A stretch of DNA of 64,000 nucleotides, from assembly GCA_910577815.1 (NCBI GenBank), contig CAJTNO010000002.1:62001-126000 (forward strand), written 5' to 3'. This document shows positions 17,224-25,822 of the stretch, piece by piece (positions within the stretch are counted from its first letter, which is position 1; each line of letters opens with the position of its first letter). The DNA comes from an uncultured Christensenella sp. (GTDB lineage: Bacteria; Bacillota; Clostridia; Christensenellales; CAG-917). Both the position numbers and the translations under genes were made by a program. The notes below the pieces were generated by a model that was given only the letters and a program-made list of their open reading frames with translations, searched no databases and was not told where the DNA came from.

Positions 17224-17664
17224 TCAGGACAACAGCACAGGGGTTATCGCCAGATATGAATTAGACAGACTGCCCTCGTCGGAGCTCGCTCCCCCCTGCT
17301 TGCACTTAAATTTATAAGCCCCCACGGAGCTGTACTTGGTAATGTCAAGCTTTTTGTATATCGCGCAGCAAAGCAAAATCGCAAACAGCACGAAAAGAAC
17401 CGTCACTCCGCCGGAGAACAAGGTGAGCACCGACGACAGCTTAGCCCATATGAGCGAGAAAACTCCAAGCATATCCGCAAGATTGGCACTGACTATCGAA
17501 AAAACAAACGCGGTCGCCGCTACGCTGGGCAAAAGACCGCGACATTTCATAGAAAAAAATTTGATAAAAGCCAATACCGTAAGAAACGCAATTATGACTG
17601 CCACAAGCTTTGCGCAGTCTACAATCACTCCCAGTATGTACATCATAATGGACAGCGTATCCAA
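17224..17664 (-). CDS. Small hypothetical membrane protein
   Basis: A 146-residue protein with about three to four hydrophobic helices (residues 8-34, 45-65, 80-103) and a polar C-terminal tail with two lysine/cysteine pairs (FKCKQGG). I recognise no family. The start is a TTG at 17664 preceded by GAGG; ATGs at residues 7 and 8 are alternatives. It lies 162 bp upstream of the ABC exporter operon in the same direction and could be part of the system or an independent gene. Confidence 0.6.
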   Translation of the reverse strand: MDTLSIMMYILGVIVDCAKLVAVIIAFLTVLAFIKFFSMKCRGLLPSVAATAFVFSIVSANLADMLGVFSLIWAKLSSVLTLFSGGVTVLFVLFAILLCCAIYKKLDITKYSSVGAYKFKCKQGGASSDEGSLSNSYLAITPVLLS

Positions 17665-17803
17665 TATCAGCCTCGTATGCGCGCTCCCGCGCGAACATAA
17701 TTTAAATATTTATAATATTTTATCAATATATATCCATATTGTCAATAATAAACTGCGTTTTGCGCACCGCCATCCCATAAAACGCGCAAATACGTCATTT
17801 TGC

Positions 17804-17832
17804 TTGACTTGTGAAACGCAAAAGAGTATAAC
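17804..17832 (+). promoter_or_regulatory. Promoter of the antiporter gene
   Basis: TTGACT (17804-17809), a 17-bp spacer and TATAAC (17827-17832), 25 bp before the ATG at 17858. Confidence 0.7.
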
Positions 17833-17857
17833 AATACAATCAACGAGGTGACGTAAA

Positions 17858-19168
17858 ATGTTTACAAATGCTTTATCTGTTATGGGAAGCTCGGAAACCT
17901 ACGAAATTCTCCTCCCCTTGGCGCTGATACTGCTTTGCGCCAAGCTGTTTTCGCTTTTAGGCAAAAAAATAGGGCTTCCGCAGGTTGTCGGAATGCTCGT
18001 CGCAGGCATCCTGCTCGGGCTGCTTAAGCTTATTCCCGACCAAACGATTTTTACGGAGGACACCTTAAAGGGACTGTCCTTCCTCGCCAAAATAGGCGTA
18101 ATACTGATAATGTTTTCCGCGGGTATAGAAACCGACCTCAAGCAGTTTAAAACCTGCGGAATTCCCTCTGTAGTTATAACGATACTCGGAGTTGTTGTGC
18201 CGATGGGGCTCGGCTTTATTGTAGCGACCGCGTTTAACGGAGGCTTCGAGCGAGCGGGAGAATTTGCAATTCAAAACCTGTTTTACGGCACGATACTGTC
18301 CGCAACCTCTGTCAGCATAACGGTTGCCGCCCTAAAGGAATTGGGCAAGCTCAATTCAAAGGTAGGCACGTCAATAATAACGGCGGCTATCCTCGACGAC
18401 ATTATAGGCGTAATTTTACTGTCGCTGTTCATAAGCCTGGATAAGGGAACGGGCGCAAGCGAGGTAGGAATAGTAATAGGCAAAATGATAGGCTTCTTCG
18501 CCGCCGCGGCGGTTGTGGGAGTGGGACTGCACTTCCTCATCAACCGCATTCAAAAGTGGAGACCGCACACCCGCCGACTTCCCATAATCGGCTTTGCGGT
18601 ATGTTTTTTCTTTGCATACGCCGCGGAAAAATGGTTCGGAGTCGCCGATATTACAGGCGCTTATATAGCGGGGCTAATACTCTCCACCGTACACGAACAC
18701 GAATATATAGACCGCAAGGTGGAAGTAAGCAACTATATGATATTCGCGCCTGTGTTCTTTGCAAACATAGGTATAACAGCAGACTTTTCGGGAATTACCG
18801 CAACAATGGCGGGCTTCGGCATTGCGTTTATCGCGGTAGGTCTGCTGGGAAAAGTACTTGGCTGCGGAGCAGGCGCGCTGATATGCAAGTATTCGTTTAA
18901 GGACAGCCTGCGCATAGGTATCGGAATGATGGTGCGCGCTGAGGTCGTAATAGTCTGCACCCAAAAGGGAATTGACAACGGACTCGTAAACCCCGCAATA
19001 ATGCCGTTTGTCCTGCTGTTGGTAGTAATATCCGCGCTTGTTGCTCCGTTACTTCTCAAGCTTCTGTACAAGGGCGAAAAATCTGACGATACTCCCCTTC
19101 TTCCTCCCATCGACAGCGACGCGGAGGCTACCGCCGAGGCACAGCCCACAACCGAAGCTCAAGCTTGA
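17858..19168 (+). CDS. Cation:proton antiporter (CPA2, Na_H_Exchanger domain)
   Basis: A 436-residue inner membrane protein with about 12 transmembrane helices. Recognisable family segments are GLPQVVGMLVAGILLG near residues 40-55, SATSVSITVAALKELG and TAAILDDIIGVILLS near 145-190 (with the paired acidic residues of ion exchange), and MMVRAEVVIV near 350. The short C-terminal tail is acidic and Ala-rich; there is no TrkA-N (KefC-type) domain. It exchanges Na+ or K+ for protons; the ion cannot be told from sequence. GAGGTGA lies 7 bp before the ATG. It is a single-gene unit ended by the hairpin at 19212-19241. Confidence 0.92.
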   Translation: MFTNALSVMGSSETYEILLPLALILLCAKLFSLLGKKIGLPQVVGMLVAGILLGLLKLIPDQTIFTEDTLKGLSFLAKIGVILIMFSAGIETDLKQFKTCGIPSVVITILGVVVPMGLGFIVATAFNGGFERAGEFAIQNLFYGTILSATSVSITVAALKELGKLNSKVGTSIITAAILDDIIGVILLSLFISLDKGTGASEVGIVIGKMIGFFAAAAVVGVGLHFLINRIQKWRPHTRRLPIIGFAVCFFFAYAAEKWFGVADITGAYIAGLILSTVHEHEYIDRKVEVSNYMIFAPVFFANIGITADFSGITATMAGFGIAFIAVGLLGKVLGCGAGALICKYSFKDSLRIGIGMMVRAEVVIVCTQKGIDNGLVNPAIMPFVLLLVVISALVAPLLLKLLYKGEKSDDTPLLPPIDSDAEATAEAQPTTEAQA

Positions 19169-19211
19169 TTTAAGCAATCTAAACGGCTTAAATGACATTT
19201 TAACATATAGG

Positions 19212-19241
19212 AAAAGCGCTCCGTTGATACGGAGCGCTTTT
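19212..19241. terminator. Bidirectional terminator between antiporter and gpmI
   Basis: A perfect 13-bp stem (19212-19224 with 19229-19241) with a TGAT loop and A4/T4 ends, serving the two convergent units. Confidence 0.85.
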
Positions 19242-19260
19242 ATCATAGTAGCAATTAAGC

Positions 19261-20826
19261 TTATTTGATTATCGATTTATCCCAGTGCGCGTCAGGCTCG
19301 AATCCCATAAGCTGCATAGCAGTTGCGGCTACGTTGGATAATCCAAACTCGCCGTCGGCTATTTCGCAATCCGCATTATACACAATAAACGGAACTACGT
19401 TAAGACTGTGCGCCGTACGCGGAGCTATCTGCCCTTTCTTGTTTTTCTCAAGCATCTCGTCGGCATTGCCGTGGTCCGCCGTTACGATAAGCGTGTAGTT
19501 GTTGCGCTTCACAACAGGCAGCAGTCTTGCAAGAGCAAGGTCCACCGCCTCTACGCCTATCACAGTCGCATCAAGGCTTCCGGTATGTCCTACCATATCG
19601 CCGTTGGGATAATTGCAGCGTATAAAGCCGTATTCACCGCTTTCTATAGCCTCGATGACCTTATCCGTCACCTCTGCGGATTTCATCCAGGGACGCTCGT
19701 CAAAGGATACCTTGTCACTGGGAACCTCCTCCCAGACCTCAAGCTTGTCGCTGAATTTTTCCGAACGGTTGCCGTTCCAGAAATATGTTACGTGACCGTA
19801 TTTCTGAGTTTCGGATACGGCATACGATTTCACGCCAAGCTCAACAAGCTTTTCGCTGAGAGTGTATTTGATTTGCGGCGGCTCGACAAGAAATCTTGTC
19901 GGCAGATGCAAATCTCCGTCATACTGAAGCATACCCGCATACAGAACGCGCGGCATATCGCCTCTGTCAAAGCCGTTAAACTGAACGTTGTCAAATGCCA
20001 TAGACAGCTCTATAGCGCGGTCGCCGCGGAAGTTAAACAGAATAACGCTGTCGCCGTCCGCCATTGCGCCGACGGGCTTGCCTTCCTCTTTTACCACAAA
20101 CGCGGGCAAATCCTGGTCGATGATGCCGGGAGCTTCGTTGCGGAAGGTTTCGATAGCCTCCGTCGCGGTGGCAAAGCCTCTGCCCTCGCCGTAAACGTGC
20201 GTATAGAAGCCCGCTTTTACCATATCCCAGTTGGCGAAATACCTGTCCATCGTTATCTTCATACGTCCGCCGCCCGAGGCAATTCTCGCGTCAAAGGAGC
20301 TGTCGTTAAGTCCCGTAAGCGTATTTTCAAGCGCGTCGATGTAGGTAAGCGCCGAGGTTGCGGGCACGTCTCTGCCGTCAAGCAGTACGTGTATGCGTAC
20401 GCGCCTTACTCCGTCCTTTTTGGCGTGGGAAACAAGCGCGAGGAGATGTCCGATATTGCTATGCACGTTGCCGTCGCTGAGCAAGCCGATAAAATGCATC
20501 GTTCCGCCGTTCTTTACGCAGTTGTCCTTAAGCTCCTGCCAGGCGGAGGACTTGTAAATATCGCCGCTTTCAATCGCTTCTTCTACAAGCTTCGCACCCT
20601 GAGAGTATACCTGTCCGCAGCCGAGGGCGTTGTGTCCGACCTCGCTGTTGCCCATATCCTCGTCGGAGGGCAAGCCTACTGCCGTGCCGTGTGCCTTTAT
20701 GTAGGTGTGCGGACACTCCGCAAGCAGCTTATCGAGAGTAGGTGTATTTGCCATTGTAACGGCGTCGCCGAGTCCGGTTTTGGACTTTCCGACGCCGTCC
20801 ATAACTACAAGAACCAATTTATTCAT
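19261..20826 (-). CDS. gpmI: 2,3-bisphosphoglycerate-independent phosphoglycerate mutase
   Basis: A 521-residue Mn-dependent glycolytic enzyme interconverting 3- and 2-phosphoglycerate. It begins LVLVVMDGVG (metal-binding Asp), has MGNSEVGHNALG with the phosphorylated Ser near residue 62, then LLDGRDVPATSA, FNFRGDRAIE and the late metal site VTADHGNADEM. The length is normal for the family. AAGGATTAACT precedes the ATG. It is the last gene of pgk-tpiA-gpmI; the gap after tpiA is 20 bp. No gapA is seen in this window. Confidence 0.97.
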   Translation of the reverse strand: MNKLVLVVMDGVGKSKTGLGDAVTMANTPTLDKLLAECPHTYIKAHGTAVGLPSDEDMGNSEVGHNALGCGQVYSQGAKLVEEAIESGDIYKSSAWQELKDNCVKNGGTMHFIGLLSDGNVHSNIGHLLALVSHAKKDGVRRVRIHVLLDGRDVPATSALTYIDALENTLTGLNDSSFDARIASGGGRMKITMDRYFANWDMVKAGFYTHVYGEGRGFATATEAIETFRNEAPGIIDQDLPAFVVKEEGKPVGAMADGDSVILFNFRGDRAIELSMAFDNVQFNGFDRGDMPRVLYAGMLQYDGDLHLPTRFLVEPPQIKYTLSEKLVELGVKSYAVSETQKYGHVTYFWNGNRSEKFSDKLEVWEEVPSDKVSFDERPWMKSAEVTDKVIEAIESGEYGFIRCNYPNGDMVGHTGSLDATVIGVEAVDLALARLLPVVKRNNYTLIVTADHGNADEMLEKNKKGQIAPRTAHSLNVVPFIVYNADCEIADGEFGLSNVAATAMQLMGFEPDAHWDKSIIK

Positions 20827-20846
20827 AGTTAATCCTTAAATCCTAA

Positions 20847-21599
20847 TCAGAAATTTACTACCTGCGAGAAGTCCACAGCCTTAAGCGACGCGCCGCCGAT
20901 AAGACCTCCGTCTATCTCGGGCATAGCCATAAGCTCCTTGACGTTCTTGGGATTCATACTGCCGCCGTACTGAATGCGCACTCTGTTTTCCGCACACTTG
21001 GGGCAATAAAGCTCCGCCATAGTCTTTCTTACAATAGCGATAGTGTCGTTTGCAACCTCGGAGGTTGCGGTTCTGCCCGTTCCGATTGCCCAAACGGGTT
21101 CGTATGCGATTACGATGTTGTCAAGCTCATCCTTGTCGATACCGTCAAACGCGCCCTTGGTCTGACGTACAAGTACTTCTTCAACCTTGCCGCCTTCACG
21201 CTCCTCAAGAGTTTCGCCGATGCAAACGATGGGCTTAAGTCCTGCAGCCAAAGCCGCTTTTGTTCTTGCATTTACGGTCTGGTCGGTCTCTCCGAAATAC
21301 TGACGGCGCTCGCTGTGTCCGATTATTACGTATTCTACGCCAAGCTCCTTGAGCATATTTGCGGAAATCTCGCCCGTGAACGCGCCTTTTTCCGCCCAGT
21401 GTACGTTTTCCGCGCCGACCTTGATGTTGGTTCCCTTAGTCATTTCAACCGCGGTTGCCAAATCGGTGTAAGGAGTGCATATAACTACGTCGCACTCCGC
21501 GTCCTTTACAAGCGGAATAAGCTCGGTTATGAGAGCCTTTGTCTCCGCAATGGTGTTATTCATTTTCCAGTTGCCTGCTATAATTGCTTTTCTTGCCAT
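20847..21599 (-). CDS. tpiA: Triosephosphate isomerase
   Basis: A 250-residue TIM-barrel enzyme interconverting dihydroxyacetone phosphate and glyceraldehyde 3-phosphate. Catalytic residues are visible: Lys in GNWKMN, His in IIGHSERR and Glu in AYEPVWAIGTG, with the phosphate-binding loop YGGSM near the end. The start at 21599 is chosen because AGAGG lies 8 bp before this ATG and homology begins here; the longer frame to 21680 adds an unrelated N-terminus. The gene lies between pgk and gpmI. Confidence 0.97.
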   Translation of the reverse strand: MARKAIIAGNWKMNNTIAETKALITELIPLVKDAECDVVICTPYTDLATAVEMTKGTNIKVGAENVHWAEKGAFTGEISANMLKELGVEYVIIGHSERRQYFGETDQTVNARTKAALAAGLKPIVCIGETLEEREGGKVEEVLVRQTKGAFDGIDKDELDNIVIAYEPVWAIGTGRTATSEVANDTIAIVRKTMAELYCPKCAENRVRIQYGGSMNPKNVKELMAMPEIDGGLIGGASLKAVDFSQVVNF

Positions 21600-21700
21600 A
21601 ATTTTTACCTCTGAATATTGTTTTGCGGAATTAGTCCGCCTGTTATTATTTTTATATAAATATCTATCCGATATTTGCAAACTTACGCGCAGTCGCGTTA

Positions 21701-23011
21701 TTACTCGTTAAGGCACGCAATGCCCGGAAGCACCTTGCCCTCCAAAAACTCAAGCGAAGCGCCGCCGCCCGTTGAAATGTGCGACATCTTGTCCGCAAAG
21801 CCGAGCTGAGCTACCGCCGCCGCGCTGTCGCCGCCGCCGATTATAGTCGTTGCGTCCGTCTCCGCCATTGCTTTTGCCACTGCTATAGTGCCCTGCGCGC
21901 AGGTGGGGTTTTCAAATACGCCCATAGGTCCGTTCCACACAACCGTCTTTGCACTCTTTATAGCGTCCGCAAACAACTGCTGCGTTTTAACGCCGATATC
22001 CAAGCCCATCTTATCCGCGGGGATTGCCATACTCTCAACGCACTCGACGTCGATAGGGGCGTTTATAGGCTCGGGGAAAGCCGAAGCAACCATAGTATCT
22101 ACAGGCAGATAGATAGTCTTGCCGAGCGACTTTGCTTTCTCAAGCATATTCTTGCAATACTCAACCTTCTCCTCATCGACAAGCGAGGTTCCGATAGTGC
22201 CGCCCTGAGCTTTAATAAACGTATAAGCCATACCGCCGCCGATAATCAGAGTATCGCACTTGGCAAGCAGATTGTCTATAACGTTGAGCTTATCCGCAAC
22301 CTTTGCTCCGCCGAGAATGGCAACAAAAGGACGAACGGGATTTTCAACCGCATTGCCGAGGAATTTAAGCTCCTTTTCAATAAGGAATCCGCTTACGGCA
22401 GTCTTTGCAAAGCCGTACTGTACGATACCCGCGGTTGTCGCGTGCGCGCGGTGCGCCGTACCGAAAGCATCGTTTACGTATACGTCGCAGAAATCGGCAA
22501 GCTGACGGCAAAGCTCCTCGCTGTTCTTCTCCTCACCTGCATAGAAACGGGTGTTTTCAAGCAGAACGATATCTCCGTCCTTCATAGCCGCAACCTTTGC
22601 GTGGGCGTCCTCGCCTACGAGGTCTGCCGCAAACGTGACCTTGCCGGGGAAAAGCTGTGCAAGTCTGTCCGCAACAGGCTTAAGCGTAAACTTCTTTATG
22701 TCGTTCTTAGCCGCTTTTGCAAGATACTCCTCCGTAGCCGCGGCTCTCTCCGCCTCGGGAAGCTTCTCAACCGCCTTTTTCTCCTTCTTTGTCAAGCCGA
22801 AGCCCTCCGTGAAGATGTTGTGCGGTTTGCCCATATGCGAGCAGAGTATTACCTTTGCGCCGTTATCTGCAAGATACTTGATGGTAGGAAGCGCGCCGTT
22901 GATACGGTTCTCGTCGGTGATAACGCCGTCAACCATAGGTACGTTAAAGTCGCATCTGCAAAGGCATTTTTTGCCCTTGACGTCAATGTCGCGGATTGTG
23001 AGTTTTGCCAT
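21701..23011 (-). CDS. pgk: Phosphoglycerate kinase with a charged helical insertion
   Basis: A 436-residue enzyme that makes ATP from 1,3-bisphosphoglycerate. Family hallmarks are CDFNVPMVDG, the substrate loop SHMGKP, FVNDAFGTAHRAHA-type segment (YVNDAFGTAHRAH), GGAKVADKL and the nucleotide loop GGGDSAAAV. It is about 40 residues longer than usual because of an insertion near residues 70-110 containing KKEKKAVEKLPEAERAAATE, placed directly after the SHMGKP loop. AAGGAG precedes the ATG. It heads the pgk-tpiA-gpmI operon. Confidence 0.97.
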   Translation of the reverse strand: MAKLTIRDIDVKGKKCLCRCDFNVPMVDGVITDENRINGALPTIKYLADNGAKVILCSHMGKPHNIFTEGFGLTKKEKKAVEKLPEAERAAATEEYLAKAAKNDIKKFTLKPVADRLAQLFPGKVTFAADLVGEDAHAKVAAMKDGDIVLLENTRFYAGEEKNSEELCRQLADFCDVYVNDAFGTAHRAHATTAGIVQYGFAKTAVSGFLIEKELKFLGNAVENPVRPFVAILGGAKVADKLNVIDNLLAKCDTLIIGGGMAYTFIKAQGGTIGTSLVDEEKVEYCKNMLEKAKSLGKTIYLPVDTMVASAFPEPINAPIDVECVESMAIPADKMGLDIGVKTQQLFADAIKSAKTVVWNGPMGVFENPTCAQGTIAVAKAMAETDATTIIGGGDSAAAVAQLGFADKMSHISTGGGASLEFLEGKVLPGIACLNE

Positions 23012-23090
23012 AAATTTTATCTCCTTATCGAAAATATATTTTAATCTTTATAGATATACGTACGCGTGCGCACGCATATCATACTGTAAT

Positions 23091-23119
23091 AATATAGCAT
23101 ATAGATATAAATATATCAA
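23091..23119 (-). promoter_or_regulatory. Promoter of pgk-tpiA-gpmI
   Basis: On the minus strand TTGATA (23114-23119), a 17-bp spacer and TATATT (23091-23096). The leader holds a GCGTGCGCACGC palindrome near 23060. Confidence 0.6.
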
Positions 23120-23154
23120 TAACAATGCTGAAATTTTCCCAAATAATGGATAAA

Positions 23155-23640
23155 TCAAAATTTTGTCAGATGTCCCTGCTCCAGCAAATGCGCGCCGCCC
23201 GTCTGACGTATAGCCTCGTAAACGACGACAGCCACAGAGTTGGAAAGATTCAGACTGCGCGCTTCCGCTATCATAGGTATGCGTATCGCTCTGTCGTAAT
23301 TGTCGTGTAACAGCTCCTCGGGAAGTCCCTTTGTCTCCTTGCCGAACACAAGATAATCGCCCTCTTTAAAATCGGCGTTATCGTAGCGCCTTGCTCCCTT
23401 TGTGGTAAGATACCAAAACCGTCCGTCCTTATTCCTCTCAAAAAACTCGTCAAGATTTTCGTAAACTATAAAATCGGTAAGATGCCAATAATCCAAGCCT
23501 GCGCGCTTAAGCGCTCTGTCGCTTATATCAAATCCAAGCGGCTTTATAAGATGCACCTTGCTACCCGTCGCCGCGGCGGTGCGCACGATGTTGCCCGTAT
23601 TCTGCGGAATCTCAGGCTCAACCAAAACTATGTTAAACAT
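23155..23640 (-). CDS. trmL: tRNA (cytidine(34)-2'-O)-methyltransferase
   Basis: A 161-residue SPOUT methyltransferase that 2'-O-methylates the wobble base of certain leucine tRNAs. Motif 1 is PQNTGNIVRTAAATG, motif 2 VFGKETKGLP and motif 3 IPMIAEARSLNLSNSVAVVVYE, which forms the trefoil knot. The size is normal. The ATG at 23640 is preceded by GAGGTGG; the GTG at 23646 is an alternative. It follows the dihydrouridine synthase gene by 37 bp, so two tRNA-modifying enzymes share one unit. Confidence 0.95.
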   Translation of the reverse strand: MFNIVLVEPEIPQNTGNIVRTAAATGSKVHLIKPLGFDISDRALKRAGLDYWHLTDFIVYENLDEFFERNKDGRFWYLTTKGARRYDNADFKEGDYLVFGKETKGLPEELLHDNYDRAIRIPMIAEARSLNLSNSVAVVVYEAIRQTGGAHLLEQGHLTKF

Positions 23641-23677
23641 ATCCACCTCAAATCCTGTGTTTTATAATAAATGATTT

Positions 23678-24601
23678 TTAATCAAGATACTTATCGACTA
23701 TTGCGAATATATCGTCCAAGCACTTTGCCTCGCCTACCGCAACGCGAACGGTCTTGGCAAAATCCTCGCCCTTGGCATAATGACAAAGCTGTAGCTTCAT
23801 TACGTTTGCGACAACTTTGTCGGGCAGATATCCGCGCAGAATTTCTATATGCTCGCGCACGCAAGTGCCTCTGTCAAACTCATAATCACGCCCGTCAAGC
23901 TCCGCAAAAATGTACGGTCTGCCAAGCGCTCCGCGACCTATCATAAAGATGTCTGCGCCCGATTCATCCTTGACCCTTTCAAGACTGCTTTTATCGACTA
24001 TATCTCCGTTTGCAATTACGGGAATTTTTACCGCCTCTTTAACCGCCCGCGTAATCGAATGGTCGGCGCTTCCGCTGTAAAACTGAGTCCTGTATCTAGG
24101 GTGTACGGCGACTGCCGCCGCGCCCATTTTTTCAGCCTCCGACGCGCACCCGACAGCAAGCGGTTTACCCTCCTCGACACCCGCTCTCATCTTGACCGTG
24201 ACAGGTTTTTTCGAGCCCTCTCTTACCGCCTGAACCACCTCTCCGAGCAAGGTAGGATTCAGCATCAAAGCGCTGCCGTCTCCGTTACCGAAAACCTTTT
24301 TGACGGGGCATCCTGCATTGATGTCCACTATATCGAATTTTGCAATTCTTTCGTCCCTTGCCGCCCTATACATAAACTCGGGGTCGTGTCCGAAAAGCTG
24401 AACGGCACAGGGCTTGTCAAGCGTAGCGAGCAGGTCGTCGTTGCCTTTGTTCCCGAACACCAAGCCCTTTGCGCTTATAAGCTCGGTGTACGTTATGCCC
24501 GCGCCGAAACGCGCGCAAAGATGTCTGAAGCCTGCGTCGGAAAACCCCGCAATGGGCGCAAAAACAAGATTACCGCTAAGCTCTACGTTTCCTATACGCA
24601 T
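23678..24601 (-). CDS. dusB: tRNA-dihydrouridine synthase (DusB-like)
   Basis: A 307-residue FMN-dependent TIM-barrel enzyme reducing uridine in tRNA. It shows APIAGFSDAGFRHLC near the N-terminus, VQLFGHDP, the catalytic Cys in NAGCPVKKVF, the FMN-phosphate site VIANGDI and MIGRGALGRPYIF. Start at 24601 with GGAGAG upstream. The promoter region of 165 bp holds three TAC-GTA repeats. The dusB symbol reflects family rather than proven tRNA position specificity. Confidence 0.93.
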   Translation of the reverse strand: MRIGNVELSGNLVFAPIAGFSDAGFRHLCARFGAGITYTELISAKGLVFGNKGNDDLLATLDKPCAVQLFGHDPEFMYRAARDERIAKFDIVDINAGCPVKKVFGNGDGSALMLNPTLLGEVVQAVREGSKKPVTVKMRAGVEEGKPLAVGCASEAEKMGAAAVAVHPRYRTQFYSGSADHSITRAVKEAVKIPVIANGDIVDKSSLERVKDESGADIFMIGRGALGRPYIFAELDGRDYEFDRGTCVREHIEILRGYLPDKVVANVMKLQLCHYAKGEDFAKTVRVAVGEAKCLDDIFAIVDKYLD

Positions 24602-24634
24602 AGACTCTCCTTTAAAAATCATTTTTGAAAATGC

Positions 24635-24701
24635 TACTGTTCAGTACGTTTTTAATAAATACAGTATTATAAATTTGCGTGTTTTTTAGAAAAGTACTGT
24701 A
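24635..24701. repeat. Three TAC-GTA dyads around the dus promoter
   Basis: TACTGTTCAGTA at 24635-24646, TACAGTA at 24660-24666 and TACTGTA at 24695-24701. On the minus strand a TATAAT runs into the middle copy (TATAATACTGTA), so the repeats flank the likely promoter of dus-trmL. They look like operator half-sites; the regulator is unknown. Confidence 0.4.
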
Positions 24702-24766
24702 AAATTTATCGTATTTTAGAATACTATCTGTTTATCTATTTTATAAACCGTAGGATTTGAAAGTAA

Positions 24767-25822
24767 TTATTGCTTATTGTTGTTCTCCTCCGATTTCACC
24801 TGCTCCCAGAATTTATCAAGCTCGTCAAGAGAATAATCGCTCATTTGCTTTCCGCTGTCGCTTACAAGCTTTTCCACCCGGGTAAACCTGCGCAGGAATT
24901 TTCCGCCTGCTTCTCGCAACGCCATCTCGGATTCTATCCCGTAAAGCCTCGCCACATTTACCGCGGCAAACAACAAATCCCCCGCTTCCTCCACTCTGTG
25001 CGCGTCGTCGGAAAGCTTCAATTCCTCCAGCTCCTCTCTCACCTTATCTATTGCGTCCTCGGGATTGCTCCAATCAAATCCGACCTTGCGCGCAAGCTTC
25101 TGTACCTTCTCGGCATACAGTAGTGCGGGTAGATTTTTAGGCACTCTGTTCATCGCGTCCGAGGTCGACGAATACTTCTTTTCCTTCTTCTTTGCCTCGT
25201 TCCAAAACACAAGCGCTTCCTCTGCGTTTGAAGCGTGATTCGCTCCGAAAATATGAGTGTGTCTGTCTATCAATTTGCGGCACAATTCGGTGAGCATATC
25301 GCCGTATGTAAACTCTCCGTTTTCGCCCGCAATCTCCGTATGAAACACCGCCTGCATAAGCACGTCGCCGCACTCCTCTCTCATCATTGCCGCATCCTTA
25401 TAGTCTATCGCCTCAACAAGCTCATAGGCTTCTTCTATGAGATTTATCCTTATGCTTTCGTGCGTTTGAGCTCTGTCCCACTCGCATCCGTCCTTGGCTC
25501 TCAGTCTGCGCATAATCTGTACGAAATCCGAAAAGTCAAATCGCTTGCATTCCGTGACCGGGCAGCCCTCTATAATTATGCGCTCGGGCGCGTCATCCGC
25601 ATCAAGCTCTTCCACGGTTTTCAAGTATGCTCTATCACCCGCAACACACGTGACTTCTACGTTGCCGTAGCTGTCCGACAGTCTGTCGCGTATGGCGGCG
25701 ATATCCGCATTTGATATGCCGTCTATTACAAGCGGTATCCGCTTATTAAAAAAATCCGTAGACAAAAAGTCAGCGGATTTATAATACTGGTGTGTTCCCT
25801 TCAATACATTTTCAAGCGTCAT
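24767..25822 (-). CDS. mazG: MazG-family nucleotide pyrophosphohydrolase with a remnant N-terminal domain
   Basis: A 351-residue protein. Residues about 95-350 hold a MazG region with two repeats (WDRAQTHESIRINLIEEAYELVEAI, then EECGDVLMQ; and KVREELEELK, EEAGDLLFAAVNVAR), which hydrolyses noncanonical nucleoside triphosphates. Bacillus YabN carries a full methylase-like domain before MazG. Here only about 95 residues precede it, and I judge them similar to the last part of that domain. It overlaps the spoVB gene by 11 bp; the order spoVT-spoVB-mazG matches what I recall for Bacillus subtilis. Start choice is fixed by the overlap. Confidence 0.92.
   Translation of the reverse strand: MTLENVLKGTHQYYKSADFLSTDFFNKRIPLVIDGISNADIAAIRDRLSDSYGNVEVTCVAGDRAYLKTVEELDADDAPERIIIEGCPVTECKRFDFSDFVQIMRRLRAKDGCEWDRAQTHESIRINLIEEAYELVEAIDYKDAAMMREECGDVLMQAVFHTEIAGENGEFTYGDMLTELCRKLIDRHTHIFGANHASNAEEALVFWNEAKKKEKKYSSTSDAMNRVPKNLPALLYAEKVQKLARKVGFDWSNPEDAIDKVREELEELKLSDDAHRVEEAGDLLFAAVNVARLYGIESEMALREAGGKFLRRFTRVEKLVSDSGKQMSDYSLDELDKFWEQVKSEENNNKQ

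Noticed and set aside
24635..24701. LexA or BlaI/CopY boxes near dus
   Set aside because: TACNGTA repeats do not fit GAAC-N4-GTTC (LexA) or TACA-N2-TGTA (BlaI/CopY).
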